Source of the DNA: Pseudoxanthomonas broegbernensis
GTDB lineage: Bacteria; Pseudomonadota; Gammaproteobacteria; Xanthomonadales; Xanthomonadaceae
Length of the DNA: 64,000 bases
Direction of reading: 5' to 3'
NCBI RefSeq assembly: GCF_014202435.1
Contig: NZ_JACHGU010000005.1
Location: 269,579 to 333,578, forward strand
The notes under the pieces were generated by a model that was not told the DNA's origin, did not search any database, and saw only the letters and a program-made list of their open reading frames with translations. The position numbers and the translations under genes were made by a program. This document shows positions 16,751 through 24,712 of the stretch, piece by piece. Each line of letters begins with the position of its first letter. Position 1 is the stretch's first letter.

Positions 16751-17193
16751 ACACCAAGCCCCCCCTCGTCTACAGTTGCTCGGGCTGTTCCAGCGCGGCG
16801 CAGATGGCCAACCAGATGGCGCTGTGGCTGGACCGGGCCGGCGCGGCGGAGATGTCGTGCATCGCCGGCGTCGGCGGCGGCGTCGCCGGGCTGGTGCGCA
16901 CCGCGCAGTCCGGACGCCCGATCCTGGCCCTGGACGGTTGCGTCCTGCACTGCGTGAGCGCGTGCCTGGAGCAGGCCGGCGTGCGCGCCGCCGCGCACCT
17001 GACCCTGTCCGACTACGGCGTGCGCAAGCGCAAGCACGCCGACTTCGATCCGGAACAGGCACGGGCGGTCTACGACGATGCGGTGCTGCCGGCGGCGCTG
17101 GCGCTGCACGCCGATGGCGGAAATGGCACCGATGCCGCGCACGGAACCGGCGCGCCGGAGGCGCCCGACCCCGGCCGATCGGACCCGGCTTGA
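16747..17193 (+). CDS. DGC domain putative zinc-binding protein
   Basis: A 148-residue protein with YSCSGCSSAAQMANQMALWL at the start, AEMSCIAGVGGGVAGL (about 37-52), ALDGCVLHCVSACLEQAGV (about 60-78) and a basic GVRKRKHADF. These are the four-cysteine motifs of the DGC family, predicted zinc- or metal-binding. The last about 35 residues are low-complexity Gly/Asp/Pro. It is third in the DUF2249 operon. The family has no settled function. Context suggests a redox or metal sensor or carrier active under NO or low-oxygen conditions. Confidence 0.85.
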   Translation: MNTKPPLVYSCSGCSSAAQMANQMALWLDRAGAAEMSCIAGVGGGVAGLVRTAQSGRPILALDGCVLHCVSACLEQAGVRAAAHLTLSDYGVRKRKHADFDPEQARAVYDDAVLPAALALHADGGNGTDAAHGTGAPEAPDPGRSDPA

Positions 17194-17203
17194 CCTAGAT
17201 CAG
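17190..17203 (+). promoter_or_regulatory. FNR/ANR box for the chorismate mutase-UbiT gene
   Basis: TTGAC-CTAG-ATCAG has one mismatch. The centre is 66.5 bases before the ATG at 17263. TAGCAT at 17226-17231 is a good -10. The box overlaps the last bases of the DGC gene. Confidence 0.75.
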
Positions 17204-17262
17204 GAGGCGCATGCGCGCGTACCGCTAGCATCGCTGCGCATCGTCACGTTGGCCCCGCGCGC

Positions 17263-18114
17263 ATGGATCTGCCACAACGCCTGTCGCCGTTGCCGCTTTC
17301 CGCGGACGGCCCCCCGCGCCGGATCGCCACCGGCGCGCTGGCCGGCATGCGCCATGCGATCGACCGCATCGACGATGCCGTGGTGGCCCTGGCCGGCCTG
17401 CGCAGGCGCCTGGTCGATGCGGCCCATCGCAGCAAGCGCATGGCCGGGCTGCCGGTGCGCGACGGCGAACGCGAGACGCGGGTGCTGACGCGCGCGAGCC
17501 GGGTCGCCGCGCGCATGGCCGTGCCCGACGACACCGCCCGGGCGCTGATGCGCACCCTCATCTCCGACGCCTGCCGGCAGCAGGCCCGGACCGACCCGGT
17601 TGCGCCGCCGACGACCGCCGCCTTCCTGCCCGCCGCCGACCGGCTGCTGCGCCTGTTGCCGCCGCCGCGCCGCTGGCAGCCGCTGCTGCAGCGCCTGCCG
17701 CGCGCGGCGCACGCACCGCTGGCGGTGCGCCTGCTGCAGCGCGCCCTGGCCAGGCTGGACCCGGGCACCCTGGAGATCGTGCGCGACCGCCGCCTGGGCA
17801 TCGCCGTGGACGACCTGGGCCTGGACTGGGTGCTGACTTGGCGCGACGGCCGCCTGCAGGCCTGCGACGCGCCGGCCGAGGCCATCGTGCGCGGCAGCGC
17901 CACCGACCTGCTGCTGCTGGCCGCGCGGCTGGAGGATGCCGACACCCTGTTCTTCCAGCGCCGCCTGGTGCTGACCGGCGACACCGAGCTGGGCCTGACC
18001 GTGCGCAACCTGCTCGACCGCCTGCCCTGGGAGGAACTGCCGCTGGGCCTGCGCATCGTCCTGCACCGCAGCGGCCGCCTGGCGCGCGCCGCGCGTGGCG
18101 CCCACCACGCCTGA
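17263..18114 (+). CDS. Chorismate mutase (AroQ type) fused to an UbiT-like SCP2 domain
   Basis: A 283-residue two-domain protein. Residues about 25-110 form an AroQ-type helical chorismate mutase. Candidate catalytic residues R30, R48, K59, D67, R70 and E71 have the spacing of E. coli chorismate mutase, and a Gln lies near the end of the domain; the Ser is shifted. Residues about 130-265 are an SCP2 lipid-binding domain with LFFQRRLVLTGDTELGLTVR and NLLDRLPWEELP, the signature of UbiT (YhbT), the accessory factor for oxygen-independent ubiquinone synthesis. No ubiU or ubiV lies in the window. FNR control and co-transcription with nadA (17 bases) fit an anaerobic role. The fusion links a chorismate-consuming enzyme to a pathway starting from chorismate. 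Confidence 0.85.
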   Translation: MDLPQRLSPLPLSADGPPRRIATGALAGMRHAIDRIDDAVVALAGLRRRLVDAAHRSKRMAGLPVRDGERETRVLTRASRVAARMAVPDDTARALMRTLISDACRQQARTDPVAPPTTAAFLPAADRLLRLLPPPRRWQPLLQRLPRAAHAPLAVRLLQRALARLDPGTLEIVRDRRLGIAVDDLGLDWVLTWRDGRLQACDAPAEAIVRGSATDLLLLAARLEDADTLFFQRRLVLTGDTELGLTVRNLLDRLPWEELPLGLRIVLHRSGRLARAARGAHHA

Positions 18115-18131
18115 CCGCCACTGGAACCGCC

Positions 18132-19163
18132 ATGCCCGCAATGCAAGCGCCGGCCGCCCCCCGCTGGCGCCCCGAACTGGAAGCGCAATACGCCGAACTG
18201 GGCGCCAGGCTCGAACCGCTGCTGCCGTGCCTGGAATGGCCGCTGCACCTGCCCTGGATCGACGCGATCAACACCCTCAAGCGCGAGCGCGGCGCGGTGA
18301 TCATGGCCCACAGCTACCAGTCGCCGGAAATCTTCCACGGCGTGGCCGACGTGACCGGCGACTCGCTGGCCCTGGCCCGCGCGGCGGCCGACTGCGACGC
18401 CGGGCTGATCGTGCTGTGCGGCGTCCACTTCATGGCCGAGAGCGCGAAGATCCTCGCCCCGGACAAGACCGTGCTGATCCCGGACCCGGAGGCCGGCTGC
18501 TCGCTGGCGTCCTCGATCGCCGCCGCCGACGTGCGCGCGCTGCGCCGCCTGCATCCCGGCGCGCCGGTGGTCAGCTACGTCAACACCAGCGCCGAGGTGA
18601 AGGCCGAGTCCGACGCCTGCTGCACCTCGGCCAACGCCGCGCAGGTGGTCGAGGCAATGGCCGCGGACAGCGGCGCGGACAAGGTGATCTTCCTGCCCGA
18701 CCGCTTCCTGGGCCACCACGTGGCCCAGCAGACCGGCATCGAGCTGGTGCTGTGGAACGGCCGCTGCGAGGTGCACGAGCAGTTCACCGCGCAGCAGGCG
18801 CGGCACGCCCGCGAGCGCTTCGACGCGCGCCTGGTCGCCCATCCCGAGTGCCCGCCCGAAGTGCAGGACGAGGCCGACTTCGTCGGTTCCACCACCGCCA
18901 TGGGCGCCTGGCTGGAGAAGGAGAAGCCGCGGCGGGTGGCGCTGATCACCGAATGTTCGATGGCCGACAACCTGCGCGTGCGCTTCCCCCAGGTGGAGTT
19001 CGTCAAGCCCTGCAACCTGTGCCCGCACATGCAGCGCATCACCTTGCCGGCCATCCACGCCTGCCTGCGCGACCTGAGCCACGAAGTGCGCGTGCCCGCG
19101 GCGGTGGCCGCGCGCGCGCGCCGCATTGGAGCGGATGCTGGCCGTGGGCCGGCACGACCGCGC
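18132..19163 (+). CDS. nadA: Quinolinate synthase NadA, frame running into nadB
   Basis: About 344 residues from the ATG at 18132. NadA condenses iminoaspartate and dihydroxyacetone phosphate to quinolinate with an oxygen-sensitive [4Fe-4S] cluster. Seen: AVIMAHSYQSPEI, VLCGVHFMAESAK, NTSAEVKAESDACCTSANA, FLPDRFLG and KPCNLCPHMQ, covering the cluster cysteines. The frame has no stop before nadB. In the +1-shifted frame the sequence after the (CG)6 tract (19109-19120) reads ALERMLAVGRHDRA then TGA at 19165, exactly the usual NadA C-terminus with an ATGA overlap to nadB. So a 2-base slippage or a sequencing error has changed the last about 14 residues and created a potential 827-residue NadA-NadB fusion. 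Catalytic parts are intact. Confidence 0.9.
19109..19120 (+). repeat. (CG)6 dinucleotide tract at the nadA frame change
   Basis: Six CG units close to the point where the observed frame leaves the conserved NadA C-terminus. A gain or loss of one unit would restore or destroy the normal stop. Replication slippage is the likely cause. Confidence 0.75.
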
Positions 19164-20615
19164 ATGAGCGCGCGCCGCGGCCTGCCGCTGGTGGTGGTCG
19201 GCAGCGGCGTGGCCGGGTTGTCGGTGGCGCTGGCGGCGGCGCCGCGGCCGGTGCTGGTGGTCGCCCGCGGCAGCGACGGCGGCGACAGCGCCAGCGCCCG
19301 CGCGCAGGGCGGCATCGCCGCCGCGGTGGGGCCGGGCGATACGCCGATGGCGCACGCGCACGACACCCTGGAGGCCGGCGCCCATCACAACGACGGCGCG
19401 TCGGTGCAGTACCTGGCCGCGCGGGCGCCGGCGGCGATCGCCCGCCTGCAGGCGCTGGGCATGGCGTTCGACCGCGACGGCGAGCGCCTGCGCCTGGGCC
19501 GCGAGGGCGGCCACCATGCCGACCGCATCGTCCACGCAGGCGGCGATGCCAGCGGCGCGGCGCTGCTGGCCGCGCTGCTGCGCACGGCCCGGGCCGCCGG
19601 CCACATCCGGTTCCGCGAAGGCGTCCAGGCCGAGGCCCTGCTGCTGCGCGCCGATGCCGTCGCCGGCATACGCCTGTGCGACGCGCACGGCGACACGACG
19701 CTGGTCGAATGCACCGAAGCGGTGCTGGCCACCGGCGGCATCGGCGCGCTGTTCTCCGCCACCACCAATCCGGCCGGCGCCGACGGCAACGGGCTGATGC
19801 TGGGCCTGGCCGCCGGCGCCGCCGCGCGCGACCTGGAATTCGTCCAGTTCCACCCGACCGCGCTGGCGACCGGCGATGACGGCACGCTGCCGCTGGTCAC
19901 CGAGGCCCTGCGCGGTGCCGGCGCGCGCCTGTGCGACGCGCACGGCCGCTCGCTGAGCGCCGGCCTGCACCCGCTGGGCGACCTGGCCCCGCGCGACCTG
20001 GTCGCGCGCTGGGTATGGAAGGAGACCTGCCGCAACGGACACGCCTGGCTGGACGCCACCTTGCTGGGCGACGCCTGGCCGGTGCGGTTTCCCACCGTGC
20101 ACGCGGCCTGCCTGGCGCACGGCCTGGACCCGGCGCGGCAACGCATCCCGGTGGTGCCGGCCGCGCACTTCCACATGGGCGGCCTGGCCTGCGACCGCGA
20201 CGGCCGTACCGGCGTGCGCGGCCTGTACGCGGTGGGCGAGGTGGCCTGCAACCGCGTCCACGGCGCCAACCGGCTGGCCAGCAATTCGCTGCTGGAAGGG
20301 CTGGTGTTCGGCCACCGCCTCGGACGCCGGCTGGCCGAGGCCGGCGCGCTGCCGCCGGTCGCGCACGGCGCGCACCGCTGGGCCGAGCGCGGCGCGGCGG
20401 CCGACCCGCAGGCGCTGGCCCGGCTGCGCGCATTGCTGTGGAACGCGATGGGCCCGGTGCGCGACGGCGGCACCCTCGCCTCCGCCCTGCGCACGCTGGA
20501 TGGCGACATCGGCATGCCGGGCGGCTGGCAGCGGCGGCTGGCCATCCTGCTGCTGGCCACCGCGCTGCAACGCGGCGCCAGCCTGGGCGCGCACTACCGC
20601 AGCGACGCGGCATGA
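19164..20615 (+). CDS. nadB: L-aspartate oxidase NadB
   Basis: A 483-residue flavoenzyme oxidising L-aspartate to iminoaspartate, using oxygen or fumarate, the first step of de novo NAD synthesis. The FAD loop VVGSGVAGLSVALAA is at the N-terminus. SARAQGGIAAAVGPGDTP, HHADRIVHAGGDASGAAL, LEFVQFHPTAL, PAAHFHMGGL and EVACNRVHGANRLASNSLLE follow. The ATG at 19164 is the likely start even though the nadA frame continues into it. Use of fumarate as acceptor would suit the anaerobic setting. Co-transcribed with the ubiT fusion and nadA. Confidence 0.94.
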   Translation: MSARRGLPLVVVGSGVAGLSVALAAAPRPVLVVARGSDGGDSASARAQGGIAAAVGPGDTPMAHAHDTLEAGAHHNDGASVQYLAARAPAAIARLQALGMAFDRDGERLRLGREGGHHADRIVHAGGDASGAALLAALLRTARAAGHIRFREGVQAEALLLRADAVAGIRLCDAHGDTTLVECTEAVLATGGIGALFSATTNPAGADGNGLMLGLAAGAAARDLEFVQFHPTALATGDDGTLPLVTEALRGAGARLCDAHGRSLSAGLHPLGDLAPRDLVARWVWKETCRNGHAWLDATLLGDAWPVRFPTVHAACLAHGLDPARQRIPVVPAAHFHMGGLACDRDGRTGVRGLYAVGEVACNRVHGANRLASNSLLEGLVFGHRLGRRLAEAGALPPVAHGAHRWAERGAAADPQALARLRALLWNAMGPVRDGGTLASALRTLDGDIGMPGGWQRRLAILLLATALQRGASLGAHYRSDAA

Positions 20616-20657
20616 ACCAGGAGCGGCGGCGAGCGCCGGGCGACTGCGGACGGGCGC

Positions 20658-21434
20658 CTACGGCGGGGCCACGGTCGCGTAGCCCTCCCGCTGCAGCAAG
20701 CGCAGCGTGGCCTCGACGATCTCCACGCTGCGCCCGTGCGGCGCGCCTTCGTGCAGCAGGACGATGGCGCCCGGCCGCAGGCCGCGGCCGATCCGCCGCA
20801 GCACCTTGCCCGGGTCGGCGTCGACCGCGTCGTAGCCGCGCGCGCACCAGGCCACCCGGACCAGGCCGTGGCGGCGCAGCGACGCGGACACGAACGGATT
20901 GGTCATGCCCACCACCGAGCGGAACCAGCGCGGCGGCGCACCGGCGATCTGCGCCAGTGCCTGCTGCGCGTGGGCGATCTCCCGGCCCATCGCCCGCGGC
21001 CCCAGCGCCCAGAAGCGCGACTGCGGATGGGTGTGGCTGTGGTTGCCGATGCCGTGGCCGCGGCGCAGGATCTCGGCCACCAGGTGCGGCCGCGCCTGCG
21101 CACGCGCGCCGACCAGGAAGAACGTCGCCCGCGCGCCGTGCCGTTCCAGCACGTCCAGGATCGCTGGGGTGTCGTCGGACGGGCCGTCGTCGATGGTCAG
21201 CCACGCCGCCCGCTCGGCGGTCGGCAGGCGGGCCAGCACCGGCCCGTAGAACGTGGCCCGCGGCAGGAACACCGGCACCAGGAACAGCGCGTGCGACAGC
21301 AGCAGCGCCGGCAGGCCCCACGGCCAGCCCAGCCGCCACCAGACGATCGCCACCGCGAGCTGAGAAAGCGCCAGCCATGCCGCCCAGGCATGCGGGCGGC
21401 GCGGAATGCAATGCTGTGTGTCCAGTGCGCTCAT
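20658..21434 (-). CDS. Polysaccharide deacetylase (NodB-type) family protein
   Basis: A 258-residue protein with two N-terminal membrane helices (about 14-60), then a NodB domain: AAWLTIDDGPSDDTPAIL (motif 1, with D-D-G), GNHSHTHPQSRFWALGP (motif 2, metal-binding H-S-x-x-H) and IVLLHEGAPHGRSVEI near the end (motif 5). Likely an inner-membrane-anchored carbohydrate deacetylase; the substrate is not deducible. The gene is convergent with nadB and divergent from grxD. Confidence 0.85.
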   Translation of the reverse strand: MSALDTQHCIPRRPHAWAAWLALSQLAVAIVWWRLGWPWGLPALLLSHALFLVPVFLPRATFYGPVLARLPTAERAAWLTIDDGPSDDTPAILDVLERHGARATFFLVGARAQARPHLVAEILRRGHGIGNHSHTHPQSRFWALGPRAMGREIAHAQQALAQIAGAPPRWFRSVVGMTNPFVSASLRRHGLVRVAWCARGYDAVDADPGKVLRRIGRGLRPGAIVLLHEGAPHGRSVEIVEATLRLLQREGYATVAPP

Positions 21435-21499
21435 CGCCGCATCATGCCACGCGGCGTAGAATGACCCTTTCCGAACAACCCCACTGCCGCGAGTCTTCC

Positions 21500-22426
21500 A
21501 TGTCCCTCGACCCCGCCCTGCGTTCGCGCATCGAATCGCTGCTGCAAGCCAACCGCGTCGTGCTGTTCATGAAGGGCCAGCCCGGCATGCCGCAGTGCGG
21601 CTTCTCGGCCAAGGCCAGCGGCGTGCTGGAGGACCTGGGCGTGGAATACGGGCACGTCAACGTGCTGGCCGACCAGGACATCCGCGAGGGCATCAAGGCC
21701 TTCGGCAACTGGCCGACGATCCCGCAACTGTACGTGGACGGCGAGCTTGTGGGCGGCAGCGACATCGTCGAGCAGATGGCCGCCAGCGGCGAGCTGTCGC
21801 AGTTGCTGGGCCTGCCGCCGCCGGACCGCACCCCGCCGCGGGTGGCCGTCACCGAGGCCGCCGCCGAGAAACTGCGCGGTGCGCTGGGCGATGCCGGCGA
21901 CGCGGCACTGACGCTGTCGATCGACGCGCGCTTCCAGCCGCGCTTCCAGATCGCCCCGCGCAACGACAACGCCATCGCGGTGGAGACGGCCGGCCTGCGC
22001 ATCCAGTTCGACCCGGCCAGCGCACGGCGCGCCAACGGCATCACCATCGACTGGATCGACGACTTCCGCGGCCAGGGCCTGTCCATCGACAACCCCAACG
22101 CGCCCAAGCCGGTGCAGGCGATCGCCCCGGCCGAGGCCGACCGCCAGGTCCGCGCCGGCGAGCTGGTGCTGGTGGACGTGCGGCCCGCGGACGAACGCGC
22201 CCAGGCCGCGGTCGCCGTGGCCCACCGCACCCTCGACGGCGAAGGCCGCGCCGAGCTGGAGGCGCTGCCGAAGGACGCGCGGCTGGCCTTCCTGTGCCAC
22301 GTCGGCGGGCGCAGCGCCCAGGTCGCCGAGGAATTCCGTGCCCTCGGCTTCGGCCAGGTGTTCAACGTCGAGGGCGGCATCGACCGCTGGTCGTCCGAAG
22401 TGGACGGCAGCGTGCCGCGCTACTGA
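21500..22426 (+). CDS. grxD: Monothiol glutaredoxin fused to A-type-like and rhodanese domains
   Basis: A 308-residue protein. Residues 1-105 are a Grx4 monothiol glutaredoxin with the Fe-S-binding C-G-F-S site and FGNWPTIPQLYVDGELVGG. Residues about 113-200 resemble an A-type (IscA/HesB) fold but lack the three cysteine ligands. Residues about 205-308 form a rhodanese with the active-site C-H-V-G-G-R-S. The three-domain form is known from xanthomonads. A role in iron-sulfur cluster delivery is established for the first domain; the degenerate middle domain is probably structural. Confidence 0.92.
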   Translation: MSLDPALRSRIESLLQANRVVLFMKGQPGMPQCGFSAKASGVLEDLGVEYGHVNVLADQDIREGIKAFGNWPTIPQLYVDGELVGGSDIVEQMAASGELSQLLGLPPPDRTPPRVAVTEAAAEKLRGALGDAGDAALTLSIDARFQPRFQIAPRNDNAIAVETAGLRIQFDPASARRANGITIDWIDDFRGQGLSIDNPNAPKPVQAIAPAEADRQVRAGELVLVDVRPADERAQAAVAVAHRTLDGEGRAELEALPKDARLAFLCHVGGRSAQVAEEFRALGFGQVFNVEGGIDRWSSEVDGSVPRY

Positions 22427-22492
22427 GCGCCCCGGCCCCGCAACCGCCCCGCGCCGCCGACTAAGGCCGGCGGCCTGGCGCCGGCGCCGACG

Positions 22493-23029
22493 TCAGAAGC
22501 CGCCGCCCGCCTCCAGCCAGGCCCGCTCCTGCGCCGTGCTTTCCCTGCCCAGGGCGCGGTTGCGGTGCGGGAAGCGGCCGAAGCGGGCGATGACGTCCTC
22601 GTGCGCCACCGCGAAATCCAGGTAGGTCGCATCGCCCAGGGCGCGGAACAATTCCACCGAGCGCCGCTGGTCGGCCGGGTCCTCCGAGTGCTCGAACGGC
22701 AGGTAGAAGAACGCGCGCAGCACCGGCTCGAACGCGGCATCGTGCCCGGCCGCCAGCGCGCGCCCGGCGTAGTGCAGGGCCAGGCCGTCGGTGGCGAAGG
22801 CGTGGCCGCTGCCGCGGAACACGTTGCGGGGAATCTGGTCGAGCAGCAGCAGCAGCGCCAGCGCGCCCTCCGGGCCGTCCAGCCACGGCTCCCGTTCGCG
22901 CCGCGCGGCGGCGTGGTGCGCGCCAAGGAAGCGCGCCTCGCACTGGCGGTCGAAGGCCTCGCCACCGTTGAACCAGGCATCGATGCCGGCTTCGCGCCAG
23001 AACCGCACCACCTCCTCGGCCGTCGTCAT
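22493..23029 (-). CDS. DUF924 family protein
   Basis: A 178-residue soluble protein with EEVVRFWREAGIDAWFNGG at the start, LLLLLDQIPRNVFRGSGHAF in the middle and FGRFPHRNRALGRESTAQE near the end, which are DUF924 signatures. The family has tetratricopeptide-like helices and no assigned activity. GGAGAG precedes the ATG by 4 bases. Single gene, convergent to grxD. Confidence 0.88.
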   Translation of the reverse strand: MTTAEEVVRFWREAGIDAWFNGGEAFDRQCEARFLGAHHAAARREREPWLDGPEGALALLLLLDQIPRNVFRGSGHAFATDGLALHYAGRALAAGHDAAFEPVLRAFFYLPFEHSEDPADQRRSVELFRALGDATYLDFAVAHEDVIARFGRFPHRNRALGRESTAQERAWLEAGGGF

Positions 23030-23295
23030 CGTCACTCTCCTTTCTTCACGCGTGCGCGCAGCATGCCGCAAACGGCGTGCAGGCCGCATGCGCGCGGCAG
23101 TCGCGGTGCGATGGGCTGGCCCGGGCCAGCCGGGCGCCGGAGTGCCGGCGCAGCCGGGCGGGGCCTGCGGGAGGCCGCGCCTCGCGCCCCCGTGCGCCCC
23201 CGGCGCGGCAGCCATGCGGTGGCGCCGATGGTCGCGCCCGACACCCGGTTTGCGCTAGGGTTCGAGTCCCGGCACGAGGTGGGCGCGGAGGCATC

Positions 23296-24237
23296 ATGCG
23301 TATCGGAATCGTGGTCGATTCGGCTTGCGACCTGCCGGCCGATTTCATCCGGCAGCACGGCATTGTGCTGTTGCCGATCACGGTGCGCATCGGCGAGGCG
23401 GAGCTGGTGGACCACCGCGACGAGGAGGCCACGCTGGCCTTCCTGCACGCGCACGTGGCCGAGCGCGGCCACGAGGCCCAGACCACGCCGTTCACCGTCG
23501 AGCAGATCCGCGACCTGTTCCTGCGGCGCCTGGTGATCGACTACGACCACGTGTTCTGCCTGACCATCTCCAAGCTGCGCAGCCAGATCCACGAGAACGC
23601 GCTGCAGGCAAGCTTCGCCATCCTCAACGACTACAAGCCGGTGCGCCAGTCGGCCGGCTACAACACCCCGTTCGCGCTGCGGGTGATCGATACGCTGAAC
23701 CTGTTCGCCGGCCAGGCCATCACCGCGGTGGAGGCGGTGCGCATGCGCCAGTCCGGCGCCAACGTGGCCCAGATCCGCGCGCGCCTGGAGCACCTGGCGG
23801 AGAACACCATCGGCTACATGATCCCGCGCGACCTGTACTACCTGCGCGCCCGCGCGCGGGCCAAGGGCGACCGCAGCGTCGGCCTGGTCGGCGCGGCGCT
23901 GGGCAGCGCGCTGGACATCAAGCCGGTGCTGCGCGCCTGGCGCGGGGTCACCGAGCCGGTGGCCAAGGTCAAGGGATTCGAGGCGGCCGCGCGGAAGATG
24001 TTCCAGGTGGCGCAGGAGCGCGTGCGCGAAGGGCTGATGACGCCCACCCTGAGCCTGGGCTACGGCGGCGAGCTGGCCGAGATGCGCGCCCTGCCCGGCT
24101 ACGACGAGCTGCGCCAGACCTGCCAGCGGCACGGGGTGGAGGTATTCGAGAGCCTGATGAGCCTGACCGGCATGGTCAACGTCGGCAAGGGCGCGGTGGC
24201 GGTGGCGTTCGCGTCCGAGCCGCACCGCTTCGGCTGA
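23296..24237 (+). CDS. DegV family fatty-acid-binding protein
   Basis: A 313-residue protein. GIVVDSACDLPADFIRQHGI at the N-terminus and the later NLFAGQAITAVEAVRM and LSLGYGGELAEMRALPGY fit DegV proteins, which bind fatty acids for the FakAB-type kinase system or serve unknown roles in proteobacteria. The gene is monocistronic, with GCGGAGG as ribosome site. The C-terminal half diverges from firmicute FakB, so its ligand is unsure. The preceding 266 bases (23030-23295) hold no element I can support. Confidence 0.85.
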   Translation: MRIGIVVDSACDLPADFIRQHGIVLLPITVRIGEAELVDHRDEEATLAFLHAHVAERGHEAQTTPFTVEQIRDLFLRRLVIDYDHVFCLTISKLRSQIHENALQASFAILNDYKPVRQSAGYNTPFALRVIDTLNLFAGQAITAVEAVRMRQSGANVAQIRARLEHLAENTIGYMIPRDLYYLRARARAKGDRSVGLVGAALGSALDIKPVLRAWRGVTEPVAKVKGFEAAARKMFQVAQERVREGLMTPTLSLGYGGELAEMRALPGYDELRQTCQRHGVEVFESLMSLTGMVNVGKGAVAVAFASEPHRFG

Positions 24238-24325
24238 GGCGGCCGGGTTGCCGCCCCGGGCACGATGGCGCAGGCTGGAGGCATCGGCGGCCGCGTCGGC
24301 GGCATCGCCCCCCGGGAGTTGTTCC

Positions 24326-24667
24326 ATGTCCGTGCGCTACCTGATCCGCCTGCCCCGCCCCGAGCGCGCGCGCGGCGCCGAACCGGCGCTGGCGTTCACC
24401 GCGCACGGCGCCGAGGCCTTCGCCGAGCAGTTGCAGGACGCCCTGCGCACCCCGGCGCTGTTCGAGCGCTGGCGGGCCATGCAGCCCGACCCCGACGAGG
24501 TCGACCCGGCCCTGGGTGCGACCGACCCGCACGCCGCGGTCGGCGGCGACCAGCACGACCTGCACGTGGACCTGGTCGCCACGACCGGGCTGTCCGGCAC
24601 GATCCTCAAGCATCGCCTGCGCCTGCTCGCCGGCAACCACTGGGAACTGCGCGACGTCCGCGCCTGA
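24326..24667 (+). CDS. Conserved hypothetical protein, 113 residues
   Basis: Begins SVRYLIRLPRPERARGAEPA, contains FTAHGAEAFAEQLQDALRTP, and ends in a region with repeated acidic and polar residues and RHRL. No membrane segment, signal or cysteine. GGGAG at the right distance before the ATG makes translation likely. I do not recognise a family. It could be a small cytoplasmic protein of xanthomonads. Confidence 0.65.
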   Translation: MSVRYLIRLPRPERARGAEPALAFTAHGAEAFAEQLQDALRTPALFERWRAMQPDPDEVDPALGATDPHAAVGGDQHDLHVDLVATTGLSGTILKHRLRLLAGNHWELRDVRA

Positions 24668-24712
24668 CCGCCGCGGCCGCGCGGCGCCCTCCCCTCCGTT
24701 CCCGCACGCGGG

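Noticed and set aside
19100..19170. Programmed ribosomal frameshift in nadA
   Set aside because: No slippery heptamer with a downstream structure stands out. A CG-tract slippage explains the frame change more simply.
23260..23280. A GGTTCGAGTCCCGGC sequence like a tRNA T-arm
   Set aside because: No acceptor stem, D-arm or anticodon arm could be built around it.
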